From positions 1,550,001-1,614,000 of the forward strand of contig NZ_CP180210.1 of assembly GCF_047556435.1 (NCBI RefSeq): a stretch of DNA of 64,000 nucleotides, given 5' to 3'. The notes below the pieces were generated by a model that was not told where the DNA came from, did not search any database, and saw only the letters and a program-made list of their open reading frames with translations. The position numbers were made by a program, and so were the translations under genes. Below are positions 25,834 through 34,612 of the stretch, one piece after another (positions within the stretch are counted from its first letter, which is position 1; the number at the start of each line of letters is the position of its first letter). This DNA is from Alteromonas sp047556435 (lineage in GTDB: Bacteria; Pseudomonadota; Gammaproteobacteria; Enterobacterales; Alteromonadaceae).

Positions 25834-27231
25834 TCAGAAGCTGGCGTTGCCCGGCGTTCTCGGGAATGGGATCACGTCACGCACGTTCTGCATACCGGTA
25901 ACATAAGCAACCAAACGCTCGAAACCCAGACCAAAGCCCGCATGTGGCACAGTGCCATAGCGGCGCAGGTCGCGATACCAGCCGTAATCTTCTTTTGACA
26001 GGCCCATGGCTTCCAGACGTTCATCAAAGACGTCAAGACGCTCTTCACGTTGTGAACCACCGATAATTTCGCCAATACCTGGTGCCAGTACGTCCATGGC
26101 TGCCACAGTTTTACCGTCATCGTTAAGGCGCATATAAAACGCTTTGATATCCTTCGGATAGTTTTGCATGATGATAGGCGCACCCACATGCTCTTCAGCC
26201 AGATAGCGTTCATGCTCAGAAGACAGGTCTACGCCCCACTCAACAGGGAATTCAAACTGCTTGCCACTGTTTTGCAGAATATCGATGGCATCGGTGTAAT
26301 CCATGCGCACAAAGTCTGAGTCAATCAGTGCCTGCAGACGTTTAACCACATCCTTGTTGATACGCTGTTCGAAAAATGCCATGTCATCGGCACGCTCTTC
26401 CAGTACCGCTTTACATACATACTTGAGCATATCTTCAGAGAGCTGCGCGATATCGCTCAAGTCAGCAAACGCGACTTCCGGCTCGATCATCCAGAATTCA
26501 GCCAGATGACGGCTGGTGTTTGAGTTTTCTGCACGGAACGTCGGGCCAAAAGTATAAATTTTGGACATCGCGCAGGCATAGGTTTCGCCGTTCAGCTGAC
26601 CGGAAACCGTCAGGTAGGTTTCTTTGCCGAAGAAGTCTTCAGAAAAGTCGACCTGGCCTTTGTCATCCATTGGCAGGTTCATCATGTCCAGCGTTGAGAC
26701 ACGGAACATTTCTCCCGCGCCTTCTGTATCTGATGCGGTCAGAATTGGGGTGCTTATCCAGACATAACCGTTTTCGTGAAAGAAGCGGTGAATGGCCTGA
26801 GATAAACAGTTACGAACGCGGGTTACCGCGCCAATGACGTTAGTACGTGGGCGCAGGTGAGCATACTCACGCAGGTATTCAATACTGTGACGTTTAGCCG
26901 CCATGGGATAGGTGTCCGGATTCTCAACCAGGCCCACAACCTCGATGGATTGCGCTTCCAGCTCCAGTGCCTGTCCCTGTCCCTGTGACGCTTTAACAGT
27001 GCCTGTTACAGCCAGTGAACAACCTGCAGTCAGACGCTGCACATCGGCGTAATTCTCGAGGGTATTCAAGGCGACAACCTGAATTGGGTCAAAACAGCTG
27101 CCATCGTGCAGGGCAATAAAAGACAGCCCGGCTTTTGAATCCCGGCGGGTGCGTACCCAGCCTTTCACCGTTACCGTTTCGCCTTCCGCGTACTGACCTT
27201 TCAGTACGTCGACAACGGGCGCATGCGTCAT
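25834..27231 (-). CDS. asnS: Asparaginyl-tRNA synthetase
   Basis: 465 residues from the ATG at 27231, with GGAG eight bases before it. A longer frame runs to 27390, but its extra 53 residues are not family-like and E. coli AsnS has 466. The N-terminal OB-fold anticodon-binding domain has VTVKGWVRTRRDSKAGLSFIALHDGS. The class II catalytic core shows motif 2 (FRAENSNTSRHLAEFWMIEPE) and motif 3 (GFGLGFERLVAY). It attaches Asn to tRNA-Asn in the cytoplasm. Single gene with its own terminator. Confidence 0.96.
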   Translation of the reverse strand: MTHAPVVDVLKGQYAEGETVTVKGWVRTRRDSKAGLSFIALHDGSCFDPIQVVALNTLENYADVQRLTAGCSLAVTGTVKASQGQGQALELEAQSIEVVGLVENPDTYPMAAKRHSIEYLREYAHLRPRTNVIGAVTRVRNCLSQAIHRFFHENGYVWISTPILTASDTEGAGEMFRVSTLDMMNLPMDDKGQVDFSEDFFGKETYLTVSGQLNGETYACAMSKIYTFGPTFRAENSNTSRHLAEFWMIEPEVAFADLSDIAQLSEDMLKYVCKAVLEERADDMAFFEQRINKDVVKRLQALIDSDFVRMDYTDAIDILQNSGKQFEFPVEWGVDLSSEHERYLAEEHVGAPIIMQNYPKDIKAFYMRLNDDGKTVAAMDVLAPGIGEIIGGSQREERLDVFDERLEAMGLSKEDYGWYRDLRRYGTVPHAGFGLGFERLVAYVTGMQNVRDVIPFPRTPGNASF

Positions 27232-27566
27232 GTTGTGTTCTCCGTAAAAATCGTTGTTGCTTTGCGACATCTTCGCATACAAAGTTATGTCGTGCATCTG
27301 CACACCCGGCATAAAGCAAAACCGGGTTGGTTGAAAGCGTATTGGAGTGGGCATTGCTGACATGCATTTGCGGACATAATGTGAACGCAATGCAGCGAAT
27401 CGGTCGTATACAGAGAATGGCTTTTCCCGCCTGGGCTAGCGCACTCTCTCTTCTATCCCGAAGATGCCTACGGAGGAAGCAACCTGTGACAGGCTGGCGT
27501 CCCGCTTTCCAATAAGGCTGGTAGTATACTCAACCTGTCTTTTGTTACCAGACATAAGGATGACAA

Positions 27567-27953
27567 ATGGGCAAGAAAAATAGTGTGAGCGAGTCGCCCG
27601 AGCGCCGTCAAATACCCAGAACCCAGGATGGATTTTACCGCGCCGTGCTGGTGGCTAATGCGCTGGCGTGGCTGATACTGGTAATCGCACTGATTTTGTT
27701 TCATTTCGCGAGGCCGGATTTTGTTTCTGGCGTGCAGCAGTACTGGGGAGTGGAAGGTGACACGCAGTGGTCGCAGGCGTACGTAGATGCAATGATAGCA
27801 ATGCTTCAGATATGCCTTGGTGTGAGTTTACTTACAATGATTATGCGTGCCCGGCGCAACCGGCGCCGGGACGATAACTATGGGGTTAACCTGTTTATTC
27901 TGGCGGGCATTTCACTGATAAGCCTGCTAACCCTCACTATCAATGTTACCTAG
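27567..27953 (+). CDS. Small predicted membrane protein, function unknown
   Basis: 128 residues, RBS ATAAGGA before ATG 27567. Three hydrophobic segments are at about 27-46, 75-93 and 108-125, with a very basic cytoplasmic loop (RARRNRRRDDN) between the last two. I do not recognise the family. Its TAG stop overlaps the TAG stop of the convergent exchanger gene in the palindrome CTAG. Confidence 0.7.
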   Translation: MGKKNSVSESPERRQIPRTQDGFYRAVLVANALAWLILVIALILFHFARPDFVSGVQQYWGVEGDTQWSQAYVDAMIAMLQICLGVSLLTMIMRARRNRRRDDNYGVNLFILAGISLISLLTLTINVT

Positions 27954-28921
27954 CTGATGAACGCTGAGTTGATCAGTACGTACGTATAGATGATATAGGC
28001 AGCCAAAAAGGATCCTCCCTCTAGTCGGTTTAGTCGACCCTGGCCTTTAATTCCGATACAGAAAATGAATAATGCTACGGTAGCAGCCAGCATAACTACG
28101 ATGTCCCGGTACAGGAATGAGGCGTCTATCGTCATTGGCTGGATCATGCCTGCAATACCGACAACGGCCAGTGTATTGAACATGTTAGAACCTATGACAT
28201 TACCGAGTGCCAGATCATGTTCGCCTTTTCTGACTGCCACGAGTGAGGATGCCAGTTCGGGTAGAGACGTTCCTACTGCAATGATAGTCAACCCTATGAT
28301 GGTGTCGCTGACTCCAAAGAACGAGGCGACTTCTACCGCTCCCCAAACTAAAATGCGTGAACTGGCTATCAGCAGCAACAAGCCGGTAATTAACCACATA
28401 ACATGGGTTTTGACAGTTCCCTGAGAAGCGTTGATTTCCTCAGAGTATTCCTCTGCCAACGCGTCCTTGTCGCCCTTTATTGCTGTCCATATACTCCAGG
28501 ATACAAGCAGAATGAACAGGCCCATTAGTGAGAATGCATCGTCTTTGGACAAATTCATATCCAGTAACAGCCACGCCGCAAAAAACGTAAGCCCCAGCAT
28601 TACCGGAATTTCCTTGCGTATTATTTCTGATTTTACAGCGATGGGGCTGATAAGTGCAGTGAGACCCAGGATAAGCAAAATGTTGGCAATGTTTGAGCCA
28701 AACGCGTTCCCCAGTGCAATACCGGAATTTCCCTGCGCGGCGGCAAAAACAGACACAATGATTTCAGGCGCTGACGTGCCGAAACCAATAATCAGCATAC
28801 CGATTAAAAGCGGTGACACACCGAAGTGATTTGCCACTGCTGCGGAGCCGCCAACAAATTTACCGGCACTCCATAGTAACACCGGTAATCCTATAATAAT
28901 GGCGAGACTCGCTAATAACAT
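27950..28921 (-). CDS. Calcium/sodium antiporter, CaCA family (YrbG-like)
   Basis: 323 residues with ten or so membrane helices. The two family alpha-repeats are present: GFGTSAPEIIVS with GNAFGSNIANILLILG in the first half, and AVGTSLPELASSL with GNVIGSNMFNTLAVVG in the second. They form the ion-binding core. It exchanges Ca2+ (or another cation) for Na+ or H+ across the inner membrane. It converges on the small membrane protein gene, sharing stop-codon bases. Confidence 0.92.
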   Translation of the reverse strand: MLLASLAIIIGLPVLLWSAGKFVGGSAAVANHFGVSPLLIGMLIIGFGTSAPEIIVSVFAAAQGNSGIALGNAFGSNIANILLILGLTALISPIAVKSEIIRKEIPVMLGLTFFAAWLLLDMNLSKDDAFSLMGLFILLVSWSIWTAIKGDKDALAEEYSEEINASQGTVKTHVMWLITGLLLLIASSRILVWGAVEVASFFGVSDTIIGLTIIAVGTSLPELASSLVAVRKGEHDLALGNVIGSNMFNTLAVVGIAGMIQPMTIDASFLYRDIVVMLAATVALFIFCIGIKGQGRLNRLEGGSFLAAYIIYTYVLINSAFIS

Positions 28922-29139
28922 ATACTCTCCTTAGAACACTTTTTCGTTGCACACGTAAACGTGTAGTGCTGAATTTTTGACATCAAATTTCTGCATCGTA
29001 ACGATGAAAAAATTCCGTACGTAAAACACTATGCAAATTTTGCGCATGCCGTACACTCGCGCTCAATAACGAGGATACGGTTGCAAATTGTGGCATCGTT
29101 AGAGTTTACCTTAGCTATGTTTTTTTAGAAGCGTTAACC

Positions 29140-30627
29140 ATGCACAACACCTTAATTGTAGTAGACGATGTTGCTCAGTTTGCCTCCTCGTCACTTCACG
29201 TCATCACTTTTGATGCGTATCTGGCTGATTTCCCTAAGCTGAATGAGCCAAAAACCCGTGTCATCAATTTATGTGATACGTCCCGTTATCTGAGTCAGGG
29301 CTATTACTGCTCTCTGCTGGCGCAGGCACGTAATCACCTGGTATTGCCAACGGTGAAAACCATCAATGACCTGCGACTGGCAGAAAGTGGTGAGTCCCGT
29401 CGTTTGTCGCTGCCGGCTAATCTGAAAATTGAAGCAGGTCAAACGCTGCCACAGTCTTTCTTTGTACTTTTCGGAGAAACAGAAGATCAGCGTCTGGCAG
29501 CGTTAGCGCGTAAAGCGTTTGATGCGTTTCCATTTCCGGTTCTCAGCGTTTCTCTTCATTTACCTGATATGGCGACGGCTGATGACAGCTCGCGGATGCG
29601 GCAGGTGAACGGGTTTGTGACCTGTGAAGCCGCAGGTTTTGCCGATCTGGATGAAGAGGGACAGGCGCGTTGTATTGCGAGCCTTGAGTCATATACGCGG
29701 CGCCAGTGGCGACAGTCACGTCAAGGCAAACAAATGCGCTGGGACATGGCAATCCTGATAGATCCTGATGAATCCACTCCGCCCAGTAACGGCAAAGCCA
29801 TTAAGCACTTTGTTAAAGCCGCTGAAAAATGTGGGTTTCAGGTGGATGTGGTATCCGAACTTTCTGAACAGGAAGTAGGGCATTACGATGCGCTGTTTAT
29901 TCGTGAGACCACCGCCATCGATCATCGCACGTATCGCTTGTCGAGAGCGGCAGAGCGCGAAGGCGTGGTGGTAATGGATGATACCCAATCTATTTTGCGC
30001 TGCTGTAATAAAGTTTATTTGCAAGACGCATTTACTTATCAACAGGTGCCTGCGCCGAAAGCCCGGTTTGTGTCGTCGCTGGACAAAAAAACCTGTGATG
30101 AACTGGAGGCAACGTTTGGCTATCCAATGGTTTTGAAGTTACCCGAGAGTGCGTTTTCCCGAGGGGTGACAAAGGCGGAAAACCGCAAAGCACTGGAAGA
30201 AAAGTTAAGCGATATGTTGGCTGCTTCAGCGCTGGTATTGGTGCAGGAATACATTTATACCGAATATGACTGGCGTATCGGCATGCTGGGGGGGAAACCT
30301 ATCTATGCCTGCCAGTACTTTATGGCCCGCAATCACTGGCAGATCTATAACCACAAAGGCGATCGCTTCAGCTCCGGCGGTTTTACTACCATGCCGACAT
30401 TTGAAGTTCCCAAACCGGTGTTAAACGCTGCGGTAAAAGCCGCCAAAGTGGTGGGAGACGGCCTGTATGGCGTAGATCTGAAGCAAACAGATAAAGGCGT
30501 GTTTGTGATTGAAGTGAATGACAACCCCAGTATTGATGCTGGGGTTGAAGATAAATATCTGGGTAAAACGTTGTATGAGCAGATCATGCAGTCGTTTGCA
30601 GATAAGCTGGAGCAACGAGGTCGATGA
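29140..30627 (+). CDS. RimK-like ATP-grasp ligase with RLAN N-terminal domain
   Basis: 495 residues. The first ~160 residues match the RLAN type of N-terminal domain (VINLCDTSRYLSQGYYCSLLAQARNH). The C-terminal ~280 form an ATP-grasp fold: YPMVLKLPESAFSRGVTKAENR (ATP-binding Lys region), LVQEYIYTEYDWRIGMLGGKPIYACQYFM and the Mg-binding end FVIEVNDNPSIDAG. Relatives join an amino acid to a carboxyl group of a protein or peptide using ATP. The stop overlaps the next start by four bases (ATGA), so it is coupled to the GNAT-peptidase fusion. Natural target unknown. Confidence 0.88.
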   Translation: MHNTLIVVDDVAQFASSSLHVITFDAYLADFPKLNEPKTRVINLCDTSRYLSQGYYCSLLAQARNHLVLPTVKTINDLRLAESGESRRLSLPANLKIEAGQTLPQSFFVLFGETEDQRLAALARKAFDAFPFPVLSVSLHLPDMATADDSSRMRQVNGFVTCEAAGFADLDEEGQARCIASLESYTRRQWRQSRQGKQMRWDMAILIDPDESTPPSNGKAIKHFVKAAEKCGFQVDVVSELSEQEVGHYDALFIRETTAIDHRTYRLSRAAEREGVVVMDDTQSILRCCNKVYLQDAFTYQQVPAPKARFVSSLDKKTCDELEATFGYPMVLKLPESAFSRGVTKAENRKALEEKLSDMLAASALVLVQEYIYTEYDWRIGMLGGKPIYACQYFMARNHWQIYNHKGDRFSSGGFTTMPTFEVPKPVLNAAVKAAKVVGDGLYGVDLKQTDKGVFVIEVNDNPSIDAGVEDKYLGKTLYEQIMQSFADKLEQRGR

Positions 30628-31748
30628 GTGCGTTACCCCGTGTGAGTTGTGATTCGGTGTCGTTGCGTGAAGCAACACATAACGACTTGCCGTTGCTTTT
30701 AACCATTGAGCAACAATGTTTTGCTACCGACCGCTTAAGCCGTCGTCGCATGCGGTTTTACATTGATGCTCCCCATGCGGTGTTCGTGGTAGCTGAAAAA
30801 GGTATTGAACTGGTAGGTTATGGTTTGCTGTTGATGCGCAGAGGCACGCAGTTAACCCGCCTTTATTCCTTAGCCGTGCTACCAGAAGCCAGAGGGCTGG
30901 GCATTGCGGAAGCGGTAATTGGACGTTTGGAGGAATGTGCTCTGGCACGGGGAAAGCGTTTTATGCGCCTGGAGGTTTCTGAGCAGAATCTGGGCGCAAT
31001 CCGGCTCTATGCAAGACTGGGCTTCGAACAGTTTGGTGTTTACAGTCATTACTACGAAGACGAGTCCGATGCGATTAGGATGCAAAAGGTGCTAAGTACG
31101 CCGGATATATCTCATAAGGGTGACGTGTTTCCGTGGTATCAGCAGACAACAGATTTCACCTGTGGTCCGGCATCGCTGATGATGGCGATGCATCATCTGG
31201 ACCCTGCTTATGAGATGAGTCAGAACAATGAACTGGCTATCTGGCGCCGGGCCACTACGATTTTTATGACCTCCGGACACGGCGGGTGTCACCCCATCGG
31301 GTTGGCGCTGGCTGCTATGGATGCCGGCTTCGATGTGAAAGTCTGGTGCAACAGAGAGTTTCCACTGTTTGTTGATGGCGTCAGAAGCCAGCATAAAAAA
31401 GAGATTATTCAGGCGGTAGAGGCCGAGTTTTTAAACGAGGCGGAGGCGCGCGCGCTGGAGATTGAATACAGCGACTGGTCACTGGCATCGCTGGCCGCAG
31501 AAGTTCAAAACGGTGCGCAGGTCATTTGCCTTATCAGCACGTATTCTTTTGATAAGCGAAAAGCTCCGCACTGGGTGGCGTTAACTGATGCGGATGAACA
31601 TTGTTTCTATCTGCACGACCCGGACGCGGAAGACGAACCGCCCATGGAGTTTCAGCACATACCGGTGGCCCGGGATGACTTTAACCGGCTGGCAAGCTAC
31701 GGTACCCGCAAGGTTCGTACTGTTGTGTTGCTGCGTCAGGCGTCCTGA
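30624..31748 (+). CDS. GNAT acetyltransferase fused to C39-like cysteine peptidase
   Basis: 374 residues in two domains. Residues 1-155 are a RimI-like N-acetyltransferase (acetyl-CoA loop LAVLPEARGLGIAEAVIG, then RLEVSEQNLGAIRLYARLGF). Residues about 165-374 are a papain-fold C39-type peptidase with Cys180 in DFTCGPAS, His316 in APHWVAL and Asp332 in LHDPD as a plausible triad. Domain order and coupling to an RLAN ATP-grasp ligase suggest a system that ligates, acetylates and trims a peptide or protein. ATG 30624 overlaps the upstream stop. Confidence 0.88.
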   Translation: MSALPRVSCDSVSLREATHNDLPLLLTIEQQCFATDRLSRRRMRFYIDAPHAVFVVAEKGIELVGYGLLLMRRGTQLTRLYSLAVLPEARGLGIAEAVIGRLEECALARGKRFMRLEVSEQNLGAIRLYARLGFEQFGVYSHYYEDESDAIRMQKVLSTPDISHKGDVFPWYQQTTDFTCGPASLMMAMHHLDPAYEMSQNNELAIWRRATTIFMTSGHGGCHPIGLALAAMDAGFDVKVWCNREFPLFVDGVRSQHKKEIIQAVEAEFLNEAEARALEIEYSDWSLASLAAEVQNGAQVICLISTYSFDKRKAPHWVALTDADEHCFYLHDPDAEDEPPMEFQHIPVARDDFNRLASYGTRKVRTVVLLRQAS

Positions 31749-31761
31749 TTCATTGACAGGA

Positions 31762-31790
31762 AAGCCAGTATGACAGGGTCATACTGGCTT
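31762..31790. terminator. Long hairpin between convergent genes
   Basis: AAGCCAGTATGAC and GTCATACTGGCTT form a perfect 13-bp stem with loop AGG. There is no strong T-run on either side. It ends on the stop codon of the convergent small gene and probably ends both transcripts. Confidence 0.65.
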
Positions 31791-32067
31791 AGTGTCGGGT
31801 ATTACCACTGATACGCAGGTTGAAGTCATTTAGTCGACTAACCAGGCTCATTAAATCGCTGGCACTGCCAGTAAATGTGGCTGGTTTTTTCGCAGGACTC
31901 CCCTTGACGCATTGACTTAATGTCTGTGAGGCGTCAAAGCACGCTGTCTTATCAATCAGCTTTTTCCATTCGCTCTGCAAATCGCTGGGAACAGCATGAC
32001 GCTTTGCTACCAGCTTGTCTCTAATTTGCAACACCTGACCAATCAATTTCGTATTTTCATTCAACAT
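31789..32067 (-). CDS. Small hypothetical cytoplasmic protein
   Basis: 92 residues, ATG at 32067 with AAGG nine bases upstream. Mostly helical, with two Cys (TACFDAS, SQCVKG) and no signal peptide or membrane helix. I do not recognise it. The case for a real gene is the RBS and the hairpin at its end. Confidence 0.5.
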   Translation of the reverse strand: MLNENTKLIGQVLQIRDKLVAKRHAVPSDLQSEWKKLIDKTACFDASQTLSQCVKGSPAKKPATFTGSASDLMSLVSRLNDFNLRISGNTRH

Positions 32068-32678
32068 GGTAACTACCTTATTTACCGCTAAACCTGCCTC
32101 GGCTCCGCCTTGTTGGGGGATTATTGTACAGATTAGTGCAAAATCTCCCGCTAATACGTGCCTGTCTTACTTGTTTGGTAGCAAAAACGATACCTGATTG
32201 CAGCAACCTACATTATTTTTGCTTTCTCACAGGAAAAATCCCACCGCCGAAGGGCCACTGAAAATGATAAGTTAAGGTTGGCGAACGGCTGCACGAAGGC
32301 CTCTGAAAGTCTTTTGCAACGCGAATGTGCGGCCTCATAAGGACACGGTAGGACACAAACGTAAGCGAACATCAACATCCCCCTGCAACAGCATTGGTGG
32401 TGTTCGAGTGCATTATGAAAGTGCAATAAATGCACTGTCTGTAAATCCTTCATAGATATGGTTGAGCAATATATACCGCGTTATTCTTACGGCGTAGCGG
32501 TGCTGGCTCTTTGTGGTGAGAGAAAGTGAGAAAGCTGCGAACGCAGACGGGTCTGCGGGGCGATCCGGGGCGGACAAGCGTAGTCAGCAAAATCGTGCGT
32601 CATGTTTGATATAAAGCCAAACGCGCCACCCAGTATCTTGTCAGGCCGGCTTTTGAGAATAATGCCTGAAACCCACCT
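32068..32678. other. Intergenic region
   Basis: 611 bases without a supported gene. Features seen are a 7-bp perfect hairpin CGCAGAC-GG-GTCTGCG at 32542-32557, and a GCCTGAA/TTCAGGC hairpin (32664-32684) at the end of the DUF2937 gene that may stop its transcript. An 81-codon reverse ORF (32208-32453) is not convincing. Confidence 0.45.
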
Positions 32679-33203
32679 TCAGGCCGGGTGATGATGTCGA
32701 TGATGATGCCAGTGGCGAACTTTTCCCACACACCAGAACGGGGCCCACAGGATCATATTCAACACAATTGCGGTAATTAAGCTAAATAAAACAGCCATAG
32801 GATCGAGCGGTACGGAAGGGGAAAAGTTATCAATAACCCTTGCCAGCGTGGCGTTTTGTTCAGGATGAAACATGTACCACGCTTTTTCGTAGTAGTGACC
32901 GTTTGCCAGTGTTTGTATACCCGTTTGCAACTCATTCAGAGTAGAGACGGTCTGTGCCTTATTGGCCGCGTCCTGCTTGACTACCGGGTCCGGATTCTGG
33001 CGCAGTGTATCGATAAGGGCATCAACAGACTCGTAACCAAATTGATCGGCCAGCGCCTGATATTGTGCTACCTGTTGCTCAGTGGCGTCGAAGAAACCGC
33101 TTAAGTACTGACGGTAATGGTCGGCCAGAATCGGCACCTGCAGCGCGGTTAAAAACAGTGCCGTGAAAACGATTTTATCCAGAACCCTTACCATCAGTCC
33201 CAT
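32679..33203 (-). CDS. DUF2937-type inner-membrane protein
   Basis: 174 residues, RBS GGAG before ATG 33203 (or ATG three codons later). The N-terminal helix (VFTALFLTALQVPIL) and C-terminal helix (LDPMAVLFSLITAIVLNMILWAPF) flank a periplasmic helical domain that starts HYRQYLSGFFDATEQQV; the pattern matches DUF2937. The C-terminus is very rich in His (HWHHHRHHH), which could bind metal. Function unknown. Confidence 0.75.
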   Translation of the reverse strand: MGLMVRVLDKIVFTALFLTALQVPILADHYRQYLSGFFDATEQQVAQYQALADQFGYESVDALIDTLRQNPDPVVKQDAANKAQTVSTLNELQTGIQTLANGHYYEKAWYMFHPEQNATLARVIDNFSPSVPLDPMAVLFSLITAIVLNMILWAPFWCVGKVRHWHHHRHHHPA

Positions 33204-33248
33204 AACTTCTCCGTTAGGTATTTCTCCGCTTCATCTCACTGCTGACGA

Positions 33249-34574
33249 TTATGACAGCGCCGATTGGATAGCATCTGTGAGTTTGTTCAGCTGCGCTTCA
33301 CTAATCACATAGGGAGGCATGATATATACCAACTTTCCAAACGGACGGATCCATACGCCGTTGGCAACAAAATGTTTCTGAATTCTGGCCACATCGACAG
33401 GTTGTTTTGTCTCTACTACACCAATCGCCCCTAACACCCGCACGTCAGCAACGGCCGGAAGCGCCACCAGCGCTGGCAGCGAGGCTTTTAACTGTGCCTC
33501 AATCTTTGCTACCTGCGTTTGCCAGTGCCCCTCATTAATAATAGACAAACTGGCGCCTGCGACCGCGCAGGCGAGTGGGTTGCCCATATAGGTTGGACCA
33601 TGCATGAATACACCGGGTTCCCCCTGGCACACGCCCTGAGCCACATCTTCGGTGCACAGGGTCGCAGCGAGCGTCATGTATCCCCCGGTCAGCGCTTTTC
33701 CTAAACACAAAATATCGGGGCTGATGTCAGCATGCTCACAAGCGAACAGTTTACCCGTGCGGCCGAAGCCGGTGGCAATCTCATCGCAAATCAGAAGCAC
33801 ATCGTAGTTGTCACAAAGCTGTCGGCACCGGCGAAGGTATTCGGGGTGATAAATGCGCATGCCGCCTGCGCCCTGAACAATGGGCTCCAGAATGAGTGCC
33901 GCCATCTCGTGGTGATGTTTCTCGAATAACTCCTCCAGTGGCAGAATATCGTCTTCGCTGAACGTTTGTTCGAAACGGGTTTGCGGCGCAGGGGCAAAAA
34001 TTTGTTTGGACAGGACACTGGAAAAAAGGCTGTGCATGCCATTTACCGGATCACATACCGACATCGCCGCAAAGGTATCGCCGTGATAACCGTTGCGGGG
34101 GGATACGATTCGGTGCTTTTCCGCACGGCCCTGACAGGCCCAGTACTGAATTGCCATTTTGATGGCCACTTCCACAGACACAGAGCCTGAATCTGCCAGA
34201 AACACCCGCTCCAGCCCGGCGGGTACCATAGCCAGCAGCTGCTTGCATAAGTCGATGGCAGGCTGGTGGGTAATACCACCAAACATCACGTGCGAAAATG
34301 CATCAATCTGCTTATGGGCAGCGTCATTGAGTTGCGGGTGGTTGTAACCGTGGATAGCGGCCCACCAGCTCGACATCCCATCGACAACGGTCTCGCCGCT
34401 TGCGAGCTTGAGCTCTGCGCCTTTCGCTCCCACCACCTCATAGCACGGCAACGGATTCAGCGCCGAGGTATAAGGATGCCAGATATGCTGTTTATCAAAT
34501 TCAATATTGTTCAAAATATAACCACTGGTAAAGGTTTTCAATTGGTCAGAGTTGACAAGTCGGTTGACGCGCAT
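33249..34574 (-). CDS. bioA: Adenosylmethionine-8-amino-7-oxononanoate aminotransferase (BioA)
   Basis: 441 residues. It transfers an amino group from S-adenosylmethionine to KAPA, giving DAPA, in biotin synthesis; PLP enzyme of the fold-type I aminotransferases. Visible signatures are HIWHPYTSALNP, DGMSSWWAAIHGYNHP, ICDEIATGFGRTG and the PLP lysine in CLGKALTGGYM. The first ~24 residues have no counterpart in E. coli BioA. The only upstream ATG (34574) lies within the -10 box of the divergent bioB promoter, so a later non-ATG start is possible. Confidence 0.94.
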   Translation of the reverse strand: MRVNRLVNSDQLKTFTSGYILNNIEFDKQHIWHPYTSALNPLPCYEVVGAKGAELKLASGETVVDGMSSWWAAIHGYNHPQLNDAAHKQIDAFSHVMFGGITHQPAIDLCKQLLAMVPAGLERVFLADSGSVSVEVAIKMAIQYWACQGRAEKHRIVSPRNGYHGDTFAAMSVCDPVNGMHSLFSSVLSKQIFAPAPQTRFEQTFSEDDILPLEELFEKHHHEMAALILEPIVQGAGGMRIYHPEYLRRCRQLCDNYDVLLICDEIATGFGRTGKLFACEHADISPDILCLGKALTGGYMTLAATLCTEDVAQGVCQGEPGVFMHGPTYMGNPLACAVAGASLSIINEGHWQTQVAKIEAQLKASLPALVALPAVADVRVLGAIGVVETKQPVDVARIQKHFVANGVWIRPFGKLVYIMPPYVISEAQLNKLTDAIQSALS

Positions 34575-34579
34575 AGACT
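34552..34579 (+). promoter_or_regulatory. Promoter of bioBFCD
   Basis: Consensus -35 TTGACA (34552-34557), 16 bases, -10 TAGACT (34574-34579). It overlaps the start of bioA on the other strand. Near it are GGTT-type motifs (GGTTTTCAA at 34533, AGTTGACAA at 34550) that resemble half of a BirA operator. A properly spaced inverted pair is not visible. Confidence 0.6.
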
Positions 34580-34612
34580 AAGCCAGCATTCAGAATTAGT
34601 AAAGGACAGGCT

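Noticed and set aside
34500..34575. Full BirA operator between bioA and bioB
   Set aside because: Several GGTT-N-ACAA-like half sites exist, but no inverted pair with the expected spacing could be found.
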